Part shown: positions 1-6,702 of the stretch, in pieces
How positions within the stretch are numbered: the stretch's first letter is position 1
Layout: every line of letters begins with the position of its first letter
Source of the DNA: Nitrospira sp.
GTDB taxonomy: Bacteria; Nitrospirota; Nitrospiria; Nitrospirales; Nitrospiraceae
Assembly: GCA_005116965.1 (NCBI GenBank)
Contig: SWDG01000007.1
Span: 179,822-212,759, forward strand
Length of the DNA stretch: 32,938 bases
Direction: 5' to 3'
The notes under the pieces: model-generated
Database searches by the model: none
Seen by the model: the letters and a program-made list of their open reading frames with translations, nothing else
What the model was told of the DNA's origin: nothing
Program-made: the position numbers and the translations under genes

Positions 1-81
1 CGCTACACGCTGCGTGACACGCCGATTTTCACCTGCGTTCGCAAGAGTCTCAAAGAAACGCTCGACACGCTCGGCGGTTGA
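1..81 (+). CDS. C-terminal end of an unidentified protein (partial)
   Basis: Frame 1 is open from the first base of the window and ends at TGA 79-81, giving 26 residues that begin RYTLRDTPIFTCVRK and end TLGG. The stop overlaps the TTG at 78-80 that can start the next gene (TTGA), an arrangement typical of translationally coupled genes, so this fragment is probably the end of a real upstream gene in the same operon. Too little is present to name a family. Confidence 0.5.
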   Translation, partial: RYTLRDTPIFTCVRKSLKETLDTLGG

Positions 82-1136
82 CGCCACAGAACTGCATGCT
101 CGAAGGCTTCTGGTACATTGCCGGGGAAAGTGCTGCGGTCAGGGCCGGTCGGCCGTTGGCGTCGGTGCTCTGCAATCAGCCGTTGGTGCTGTTTCGGGAT
201 GGCCAGGGCCGCGTCCATGCGTTAGAAAACCGCTGTCCCCACAAGGGCGTGCCGCTTTCGTCGGCCCGGCAGGAAGGGGATTCCTTGCGCTGCCCTTTTC
301 ACGGGTGGCGCTTCATCTCCTCAGGTGAGTGTGTAGAAGTACCGGCCATCGGCAACGTGCCACATCCATCGTTGACCTCGGCCTGCGTGAAGACCTTTCC
401 AGCCGAGGAACGGGACGGGTGGGTGTGGGTCTATATCGGGAACGACCAATGCCCGAAGCCTTCGACTCCACCACCGTCGTTGCCGGTGCCCGCTGATGGG
501 AGTCCGATGGTCTCCGTACACGAGTCAGCCGAGGCGAACGTCCGGTGGGATTTCGCCGTGGATAGTCTCATGGATCCCGCCCACGTCCCCTTCGTGCACA
601 ACAATTATTTCCGGCGGCGCGAGGCGGCCAAGAGAAAGGAAAAAGTGTTCACGCGGCTGCCGCTGGGGTTTCGCACCATCTCGCAGAATGTCTTGCTGCC
701 GGACACATTTATCTTTCGCGCCTTGTCTCCGAGTCTGGGCTCGGCCACGACCACGGTCGATTTCATCCTGCCCGGCATCCATCTGGAACGATGGGAGATC
801 GGCACACGGTTCGCGTCCGTCATGTTGGTTGTCACACCGCTTACGAATGAACGAAGCCGGTTCGATATCTGCGTCGGGTGGAACTTCTTGCGCGGCCTTC
901 CTGTTGAATGGGCGGTTCGCCGGACGTTACGGACCATTCTGGGCCAGGACCGGGAAGTCCTGGAATTGCAGGAACAGGGATTCGGCCAGAAGGGAAGTAT
1001 GCTCTTGAACTTAGAATCGGACACATTGGCCGTGTGGTACCGGCGGCTGAAGAGATACCGCCTCGATCAATTGGCCGGTGTGCCGGACCCACAACATCCG
1101 GTTCCGGAGAAGACCACGCTCAGCTGGATCACGTGA
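78..1136 (+). CDS. Rieske [2Fe-2S] oxygenase, PaO/vanillate-demethylase-like
   Basis: This is the terminal oxygenase of a Rieske non-haem iron system. The Rieske cluster ligands are visible as C53-x-H55 (ENRCPHKG) and C72-x2-H75 (LRCPFHGW). The mononuclear iron site follows as D162-x3-D166-x2-H169-x4-H174 in DSLMDPAHVPFVH. This layout, with about 350 residues in total, fits the pheophorbide a oxygenase / cell-death-suppressor group, which hydroxylates or demethylates aromatic or ring substrates using electrons from a separate reductase. No reductase gene is visible nearby and the substrate cannot be told. The start is uncertain: TTG 78 overlaps the upstream stop, and ATG 96 (MLEGFWYIAG) begins directly at the conserved Rieske fold; neither has a strong ribosome site. 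The family call is firm, the substrate open. Confidence 0.85.
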   Translation: MTPQNCMLEGFWYIAGESAAVRAGRPLASVLCNQPLVLFRDGQGRVHALENRCPHKGVPLSSARQEGDSLRCPFHGWRFISSGECVEVPAIGNVPHPSLTSACVKTFPAEERDGWVWVYIGNDQCPKPSTPPPSLPVPADGSPMVSVHESAEANVRWDFAVDSLMDPAHVPFVHNNYFRRREAAKRKEKVFTRLPLGFRTISQNVLLPDTFIFRALSPSLGSATTTVDFILPGIHLERWEIGTRFASVMLVVTPLTNERSRFDICVGWNFLRGLPVEWAVRRTLRTILGQDREVLELQEQGFGQKGSMLLNLESDTLAVWYRRLKRYRLDQLAGVPDPQHPVPEKTTLSWIT

Positions 1137-1506
1137 TACCTATGGTCCACTGCAACCGCACATGTTGAAGAGCAAGACGGCGTAGAGGATTCAGCCTTGG
1201 CTAACGCCGAATGTCTCTGATGTCTCGGACCAGTGGAAATAGAACAGTCTGCTTGCCGAAGGGTGAAGCCCGTCTGCCTGTGAGCACACAACTCACCATC
1301 TTGGATGAACTTCAGGGCGGCGATCGGCGCTCCATTGGTGGCTCCAATCAGGTGGTGGAGACCATTGTTCCAACTCGACACTTCAGCGTTTCCCTGGCAT
1401 GCCCCAGTTGCTCGATAGAAACCGTCCAAGGATACAGCGCCGTGATTCGACTTGCTGGGTAAGGCAGGACGATTTTTCCACCCCAGATCGATTAAGATAG
1501 CGCTCT
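1137..1506. other. Intergenic stretch without recognisable gene
   Basis: About 370 bases between the Rieske oxygenase and the CopD-like gene. Short open frames exist on both strands (about 1211-1462 forward and 1067-1429 reverse), but neither has a ribosome site or a protein pattern that I recognise, and they overlap each other. No hairpin followed by a T run was seen. Confidence 0.4.
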
Positions 1507-1983
1507 ATGTATTCCACACTGGTTGTCCTGCATATTCTTGCCGCCATGAGCTGGGTTGGAGGGATGATTTTTCTCTCTCTGGTTTTGGCTCCCTTGGTCA
1601 GGGGGCGGAAAGCTGCGCCGGAATTCATGGCGATGTTTCGATCTGCCGCGCTACGGTTTCGCCCCATCGTCTGGATCGCGATGGCGATCCTCTTGCTCAC
1701 TGGGCCGATATTACTCTCACACCGTGGCCTCAGTGTCTTGGCACCGGCTTCGTGGCCGGGAATCGTGACCATGAAACTGATGTTGGTCGCACTGTTGTTG
1801 TTCCTGACCCTCCTCCATGATCTTGTCTTTGGCCCTCAGGTCAGTCGGGTCAGCGCTATCGCAGAATCTGAGCGAACCACCGGAGAACAGGTCATCTTCA
1901 AATCTGCTCGCTGGTTGCCACGTCTTTCGTTGCTCATCGCGCTGGCCGTAGTCGTTGCGGCGGCGCTGCTGGCACGGTCATAA
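1507..1983 (+). CDS. CopD-like integral membrane protein
   Basis: A 158-residue, very hydrophobic protein with about four membrane helices (roughly residues 5-27, 50-72, 86-108 and 138-156). The N-terminal HILAAMSWVGGMIF, with a His in helix 1 followed by an SWVGG-type turn, is characteristic of the CopD / DUF4149-like family, in which conserved His residues in the membrane bind copper or haem. The protein is the size of the isolated domain, not of full CopD. There is no CopC partner in the window, so a copper role is an inference from the family alone. The gene stands alone; the start is the first ATG of the frame and has no obvious ribosome site. Confidence 0.65.
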   Translation: MYSTLVVLHILAAMSWVGGMIFLSLVLAPLVRGRKAAPEFMAMFRSAALRFRPIVWIAMAILLLTGPILLSHRGLSVLAPASWPGIVTMKLMLVALLLFLTLLHDLVFGPQVSRVSAIAESERTTGEQVIFKSARWLPRLSLLIALAVVVAAALLARS

Positions 1984-2089
1984 CGGAATTTGCAGCGAGC
2001 GATCTAATCGAGCGAGAGTTCTGTGAAGATTGGGAGTGAGAGCGAGGTCCTACGAAGCAGGACAGGCCCCGCTCCTTGTCAATTGAGGA

Positions 2090-2109
2090 CCACGCGTGTC
2101 AAGGCGTGG
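2090..2109. repeat. Short hairpin between convergent genes
   Basis: CCACGC (2090-2095) pairs with GCGTGG (2104-2109) across an 8-base loop. It lies between the ends of the convergent CopD-like and SUMF-domain genes, where a bidirectional terminator would be expected, but there is no T run on either side. A weaker GTCCT/AGGAC hairpin lies about 30 bases before it. Confidence 0.25.
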
Positions 2110-2198
2110 AAATCTATGCGTCATCAGCGTAACAACGTCGCGTGAAGACGTGCACCTCTCCATCGCTCATCCCGTGACATGGATCAAGCTGGCAAGGG

Positions 2199-3473
2199 TT
2201 ATGGAGTTTTTGCACAGCGAAACCCGTAGCCGAACTGCCGACCGGATGGATCCGCATTGAAACGGAACGAAGAACGCAGGAACTCCTGAACATACAGCCA
2301 GTTACCACCCCGCACGACTTTCGACTTACCCGTTGTCGGTCCTTGAGGATTCTTCATCGGGCTCTTTCTGTAATAATCATGGTCATACCAGTCGTTGACC
2401 CATTCCCAGGCATTGCCGGCCATGTCGTAGATCCCGTAGGGGCTCTTGCCCATTTCGAACATACCCACTGGAACCAAAGCCATATGATAAGACCATTCCT
2501 TCTTGCCGAAATTCGCGTGGAGCCTGGTGGGGGTCTCGTTGCCCCAGGGATAGAGGCGGCCATCGGTCCCCCGCGCCGCCTTTTCCCACTCCGCTTCGGT
2601 CGGTAGACGCTTGCCGGCCCATTTACAGTACGTGGCTGCATCCGACCAGCTGACGTTCACGACCGGACGTTTCTGATGGCGAGGTTCGTTCATGAATTCC
2701 CACTCCGGCGGCACTTCTGCGCCTGTCGCCTCCAGATACTTGGCATACTGCCCCACCGTCACGTGGTACTTGTCCATAGAGAAAGCGCCAAGGTAGACGC
2801 GATGCACGGGCTTTTCGTCCGCTTTCAGCGTGCTCCCCATCGTGAATTCCCCTGCCGGCACCAGCGCCATTGGTATGTCACGGGGATTGGTCGGGAACGC
2901 TTCTCCTCCTGACCCATCTGGTTTGAGACTATGCGGCGAGGTGGTCGAACGTCGTCCAGGGAATTTCGCTTGTAACTGTTGATAGACGGCCTGTTGATCA
3001 TTATTGAGGCCTAACTCATGAGCGCCATCCAGGGCCTCTTCCGCTTGCTTCATCTTGTCGGACGGAGTTTGTCCACCGGCAAGCAGACCCTTTGCTTCCT
3101 CCAACAACCGCCACGCGGTCACTTCCTCCAGCGACTGCCACACCTTCATTTTGCTTAACCGTGGCTCCCTCGTTCCCGTGATCCTGGATTTCGCATCCAG
3201 ATGGAGTGCGGTCTCGTAATGCTCTTCCGCGCAGCCCCAGGCTGCTAATCCTCGACAGGCCTCAGCCAGGTTGAAATGAGCCTGCACATGAGACGAATTC
3301 TTGATGAGCCCTGCCTCCAACGTCGCGCGCGCTTCGGCATACTGTTTGTTCTTAAGGAGATTTTCCCCTTTGGCGAAGTCCTGCTCACCAGTCTCGGCCG
3401 CCGGCGCCGCCATGGAGTTGGCGGTCATGTTCAAACATATGACAAAACCCAGCACCCCAAGCGTCTGTCTCAT
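2199..3473 (-). CDS. Exported TPR + SUMF1 (formylglycine-generating-enzyme-like) domain protein
   Basis: A 424-residue protein. Residues 1-22 form a signal peptide (MRQTLGVLGFVICLNMTANS, cleavage near AMA-AP), so it acts outside the cytoplasm. Residues 33-100 read as TPR-like helices (KNKQYAEARATLEAGL, QAHFNLAEACRGL). From about 198 to the end there is a complete SUMF1/FGE-sulfatase fold: PAGEFTMGS, RLPTEAEWEKAARG, LYPWGNE, MAGNAWEWVNDWY, VVRGGNWLY and GFRCA. True formylglycine-generating enzymes carry two Cys in the segment after RGG; here the matching segment is NWLYVQEFLRSSFRF with no Cys, so oxidase activity is unlikely and the domain is probably a structural or ligand-binding (C-type-lectin-like) version. 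It is read divergently from the cytochrome gene. Confidence 0.85.
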   Translation of the reverse strand: MRQTLGVLGFVICLNMTANSMAAPAAETGEQDFAKGENLLKNKQYAEARATLEAGLIKNSSHVQAHFNLAEACRGLAAWGCAEEHYETALHLDAKSRITGTREPRLSKMKVWQSLEEVTAWRLLEEAKGLLAGGQTPSDKMKQAEEALDGAHELGLNNDQQAVYQQLQAKFPGRRSTTSPHSLKPDGSGGEAFPTNPRDIPMALVPAGEFTMGSTLKADEKPVHRVYLGAFSMDKYHVTVGQYAKYLEATGAEVPPEWEFMNEPRHQKRPVVNVSWSDAATYCKWAGKRLPTEAEWEKAARGTDGRLYPWGNETPTRLHANFGKKEWSYHMALVPVGMFEMGKSPYGIYDMAGNAWEWVNDWYDHDYYRKSPMKNPQGPTTGKSKVVRGGNWLYVQEFLRSSFRFNADPSGRQFGYGFRCAKTP

Positions 3474-3604
3474 AAACGCGTTCCTCCCACGTGTGACTGC
3501 CCTACGGCAGTGGGTTTCGCCTCCCGACCGCCGTTGTGAACGCAGCCTTCATAGTTGGAAAGATAACATAACGTGACCTAAGCATAAAGAATCCTCAGCT
3601 AACG

Positions 3605-3621
3605 ACCACACTTTGTGTGGT
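3605..3621. promoter_or_regulatory. Perfect inverted repeat ACCACAC-TTT-GTGTGGT
   Basis: Seven-base arms separated by three bases, about 130 bases upstream of the start of the reverse-strand SUMF-domain gene and 400 bases upstream of the cytochrome gene. It could be an operator for a dimeric regulator or a small RNA hairpin. No T run follows on either strand, which argues against a terminator. Confidence 0.35.
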
Positions 3622-3672
3622 TGATGTATATGAGGCCGCTACAGGGCTTCGGCGAGTATAGGAGTCTCTCCC

Positions 3673-3702
3673 GGTTGGTCTGCAGCATGAAGCGGACCAA
3701 CC
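3673..3702. repeat. Inverted repeat, 8-base arms
   Basis: GGTTGGTC (3673-3680) and GACCAACC (3695-3702) are perfect inverse complements with a 14-base spacer. It lies about 70 bases from the palindrome at 3605-3621 in the same gene-free stretch. Function unknown; a regulator site or an RNA hairpin are both possible. Confidence 0.3.
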
Positions 3703-4024
3703 ACCCTGAGACGGAACACCATGCCGGCTATGACCGTCATACTTCTGTTCCTCGTATCTGGTCTTCCCCCTCCAAACTCAGACTGTCGCTTTCTGGGACA
3801 CAGGTTCAGCGGCTCCTGTCGCAAAGAGCAACTATTCTCGATCGTTGCTCGTATCCTTCTGCAGAACCAGTGAATTTCCAAGGCTGAATAGTAGGTGCTC
3901 TTGACCCACTCTGCGGTTCCTTCCTTGCAGTCTACACGGACTGACTGGTCGAAGAGCTGGCCCATGTGTGTAAAGAGATGATGGGTAGTGCTTTGACAAT
4001 GAAGAGGGAGGCGTAGCAACACAC

Positions 4025-4492
4025 ATGAAATCGCGCTGGTGTATGGTGGTCTTTGTCTTGTGGGTCATAACAATCGCGGTTCTGGGATGGTTCTTCATCA
4101 AGGGTTTGACGGCAAAGGGAAGTGACGGGCGCACGGAAATACTGCTGGCAGCCGCTGAACGCGATCACATCCTTGCGGAAATGCGACACCTTTTGAAAGC
4201 CGTGGACGGCGTCGTCAGGGAACTGGGAGAGCCGAAGCCTGATCTGAAGCAGATGGAAGCAGCGGCCAGGGCCGTCGGAATGCACATGGCTTCGGATACG
4301 GAGCCGGCCATCATGGCCAAGCTGCCGCTGCCGTTCAAGCAGATGGGCATGTCGATCCACAAGGACATGGATGCTCTGGCCGATGCAATTATACAGAATG
4401 AGACACCCCAACAGATTTTACAACGGCTGTCGAGCATGATGGCCCGCTGCACGGCCTGTCATGACATGTACAGATTCAAAGCGAGCGAGTAG
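4025..4492 (+). CDS. Membrane-anchored cytochrome c'/c556-like protein
   Basis: A 155-residue protein with an uncleaved N-terminal anchor (about residues 7-27, VVFVLWVITIAVLGWFFIKG) and a helical periplasmic domain. One haem c site, C142-T-A-C145-H146, sits only ten residues from the C terminus. A single CxxCH at the end of a four-helix bundle is the signature of the cytochrome c' / c556 family, which binds small gases such as NO or transfers single electrons. A Met in the first helix (AEMRHLL, near residue 54) could be the distal ligand by analogy with c556 proteins, but that is inference. The start ATG follows GGAGGCG about ten bases upstream. The gene stands alone. Confidence 0.75.
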   Translation: MKSRWCMVVFVLWVITIAVLGWFFIKGLTAKGSDGRTEILLAAAERDHILAEMRHLLKAVDGVVRELGEPKPDLKQMEAAARAVGMHMASDTEPAIMAKLPLPFKQMGMSIHKDMDALADAIIQNETPQQILQRLSSMMARCTACHDMYRFKASE

Positions 4493-4662
4493 CTGTCAAC
4501 GATGGACAACCAGGAAGAGAGGAGAAGAGCCAAAATTTTGAGAAGGTGACTCTCGATGCAATTGGTATGGGGAAGCGAGAAGTCATTGGGTTAAGGCCCC
4601 TCCCAGCCTGAATCCTTTCCTCAACCGGTGCCTCACATAAGGCGAGAGGAAAGGAGGGTGCT

Positions 4663-4851
4663 ATGAAACTCAATGAACGTTTGCGATTGATTGCTGGTGT
4701 CTTTGTGCTCGCTGCGGTGATCCTGGGCGCGACCATCCACCCCTACTGGAATTATTTCGCTGCCTTTGTGGCGGTGAATCTCATCCAATCGGCCTTTACC
4801 GGCTGGTGTCCGATGATGGCCTTCCTGCGCAAGCTCGGAGTACACGAGTAA
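4663..4851 (+). CDS. DUF2892 inner-membrane protein (YgaP C-terminal-like)
   Basis: A 62-residue protein with two closely packed membrane helices (about residues 8-25 and 28-45) and a conserved end, NLIQSAFTGWCPMMAFLRKLG. That NLxQSxFTGxCP pattern is the hallmark of DUF2892, found alone or fused to rhodanese domains (YgaP) and often next to sulphur or stress genes. Here the domain is alone, with no rhodanese gene nearby. The start is well supported by GGAAAGGAGGG just before ATG. Biochemical role unknown. Confidence 0.8.
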   Translation: MKLNERLRLIAGVFVLAAVILGATIHPYWNYFAAFVAVNLIQSAFTGWCPMMAFLRKLGVHE

Positions 4852-4931
4852 CCAAGACTTGCAAATGGGGTCGTTTCCTCTAAGGTAAGGTCTGTGTCAA
4901 TCCTGGGGTCTCGAAGGATTAGGAGGGTTGC

Positions 4932-5477
4932 ATGACCATTTCTCTTGTTTTGGAGGACGCATTCACGAGCGAACAGGATCTGCGTGACATGATTGCCACG
5001 CGCAAGATCTGCTTCGATCATGATCCCTTCTATGTCAAAGATGGAACGGATCGGATCGTTCAAATTGGGTTTCAGCTCAACCTGTATGCGGCCTTCCAAG
5101 ATGCTAAGCATCTCCCGTCGGGTGACGATTCGGAACTTCACGCATTGATAGGCGATTTGCGCCGTCTCTGCCGTGTGTTCTTTCAGTCGTTGGATCTGCT
5201 CAAGCCCTGTCAGTATCCTGAGCCCCCAATGCATCGGATTATGTATTCCCCGGAGCGCCGGTATCGCGCAGAGGTCAGCCTTCAAGTTCCCATCTTTGAT
5301 CGCGGACACTATGGTGCGAAACCGGATCGTAGTCTTGAGGAGCTGCTTGCGACGGCAGAATGTCTGCTTCGACAGTTGGGGGCCAGGCGTGGGACATGGG
5401 AAGATCAGAGGGGTACGAATGCTCGACCTGAGGATCGGTGTGAAGACCATGCTCGAGCGGCCACGGGTGGACTCTGA
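4932..5477 (+). CDS. Protein of unknown function
   Basis: An open frame of 181 residues with a good ribosome site (TTAGGAGGG before ATG). The protein is soluble, acidic in its first half, with no signal peptide, membrane helix or motif that I recognise. It contains scattered Cys residues without a metal-binding spacing. The last 30 residues are rich in Arg, Gly and Ala and look less constrained. It ends 38 bases before the efflux adaptor gene and may be the first gene of that operon. Confidence 0.55.
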   Translation: MTISLVLEDAFTSEQDLRDMIATRKICFDHDPFYVKDGTDRIVQIGFQLNLYAAFQDAKHLPSGDDSELHALIGDLRRLCRVFFQSLDLLKPCQYPEPPMHRIMYSPERRYRAEVSLQVPIFDRGHYGAKPDRSLEELLATAECLLRQLGARRGTWEDQRGTNARPEDRCEDHARAATGGL

Positions 5478-5515
5478 GTCCAGAGGAAAAGATCGCCCTG
5501 ATAAGGTTCAGACTA

Positions 5516-6571
5516 GTGAAACAGACACTCGTCGCACTGTTGCTGCTGTTGGCTGGTTGTGGGTCCAAGGAGCAGCCGACCACCACGGTGGTGTCGGCTG
5601 CTCCTCAGAAGACCATTCAGGCTGCGGTCGTCGAGGCCAAATCTACCTCGGTGCCAATCCGTGTTGAAGTGACCGGCCAGGTCGCTGCGATCTTCCAGGC
5701 CACCCTCTCCAGTCGTATCCAAGGAACGATCGACAGGCTATTGGTTCGAGAAGGGACGAAGGTCTCCAAGGGGCAACTGTTGATCCAGCTGGACAGCAGA
5801 GACCTCCAGGCAGATTTGGCCCGTGCCAATGCTGAAGTCGACAATGCGAAGGCGCACCTTGACCGGATGAACCAGCTGTATGCCCAAGATGCGGTGTCAA
5901 AACAAGAGATGGAGAATGCGACCCGAGCCTATCGAGTGGCCGAGGCCAATCGCAGAGCGGTGGAGGCTCAACTGAGCTATACGATGGTAAGAGCTCCATT
6001 CGAAGGAGTCATCACAGAGAAGAAAGTGGAGGCGGGGGAATTGGCCTCGCCGGGTCAGCCGCTGCTCAAAATGGAAGATCCTCAGCGACTTCGGCTGGAA
6101 GCCACGGTGGCGGAAGGAGACCTGAAGTCGATTTCTCGGGGGGGCAAGATTCCGGTCGTCATTGATGCCTTGGGAGGCCAAGCCTTGGCCGGCCTCGTCA
6201 GTCAAATTCTGCCTGCCGGCGACCCGCACACGCACACCTTTATGGTCAAGGTTGATTTGCCGAGGACAGTCGGACTGAAGACCGGCATGTTCGGCCGGTT
6301 CCAGCTTGATACAGGCGCAACCCAAACCATGCTCATCCCATCAACAGCCGTCGTCGAGCGGGGTGAACTCACCAGCCTCTTTGTTGTTGGGGAGGATCGG
6401 ATTGCGCGACTCCGGTGGGTCAAAATCGGACGGCGTTTCGAGGAGGATGTGGAGATTCTCTCTGGCGTCAACGTGGGTGAACGAGTGTTGGCGGGCGGAC
6501 ATCAGGGAGTTGATGGAGTCACGGTGGAGATTGTAGAGACGGCGGCCTCACCGACGGCGGGGACACCGTGA
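5516..6571 (+). CDS. RND efflux periplasmic adaptor lipoprotein (membrane fusion protein)
   Basis: This 351-residue protein joins an inner-membrane RND pump to an outer-membrane channel. The N terminus MKQTLVALLLLLAGC is a lipoprotein signal with Cys15 as the lipidated residue. The order of parts is typical: a beta-barrel/lipoyl half (SSRIQGTIDRLLVREGTKV, residues about 64-82), a short alpha-helical hairpin rich in Ala and Gln (about 95-145), the second lipoyl half (VRAPFEGVITEKKVEAGE, about 158-175) and the beta-barrel and membrane-proximal domains (from about 190). The start is GTG 5516, chosen because it gives the complete lipoprotein signal; AAGG lies about ten bases upstream. The RND pump follows 131 bases downstream, beyond a palindromic repeat. 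No outer-membrane partner is adjacent; the one at 22391 belongs to another operon but could serve. Confidence 0.92.
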   Translation: MKQTLVALLLLLAGCGSKEQPTTTVVSAAPQKTIQAAVVEAKSTSVPIRVEVTGQVAAIFQATLSSRIQGTIDRLLVREGTKVSKGQLLIQLDSRDLQADLARANAEVDNAKAHLDRMNQLYAQDAVSKQEMENATRAYRVAEANRRAVEAQLSYTMVRAPFEGVITEKKVEAGELASPGQPLLKMEDPQRLRLEATVAEGDLKSISRGGKIPVVIDALGGQALAGLVSQILPAGDPHTHTFMVKVDLPRTVGLKTGMFGRFQLDTGATQTMLIPSTAVVERGELTSLFVVGEDRIARLRWVKIGRRFEEDVEILSGVNVGERVLAGGHQGVDGVTVEIVETAASPTAGTP

Positions 6572-6594
6572 AGCGTATCGACCAACGGTTTCGA

Positions 6595-6656
6595 GTTTCA
6601 TGTTCCAGGTTTCAAGTGTTTGGTTTCTGCACAACCTGAAACTTGGAACTTGAAAC
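6595..6656. repeat. Imperfect long inverted repeat between efflux genes
   Basis: Arms at 6595-6617 and 6634-6656 match as inverse complements at 20 of 23 positions, with a 16-base spacer. The arms are built from the words GTTTCAAGTTCC / GGAACTTGAAAC, which are also repeated inside each arm. This has the look of a dispersed palindromic element, not a terminator, since no T run follows. It lies between the adaptor and the pump that must be made together, so transcription has to pass through it. Just downstream, 6672-6695 shares words (AACGAGATACGAACGACG) with the insertion inside the pump gene. Confidence 0.7.
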
Positions 6657-6702
6657 TTGGAACGCGGGATCGTGAGAACGAGATACGAACGACGGTTGAC
6701 TA

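Larger units (their letters stand above)
3474..4024. other. Divergent intergenic region with two inverted repeats
   Basis: This 550-base gap holds the promoters of the reverse SUMF-domain gene and, possibly, of the forward cytochrome gene. It contains two perfect inverted repeats, listed separately. A 50-codon open frame, ATG 3721 to TGA 3871-3873, begins MPAMTVILLFLVSGLPPP, which resembles a short signal or membrane segment, but its ribosome site is weak and I do not recognise the rest; I treat it as unproven. Confidence 0.4.
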
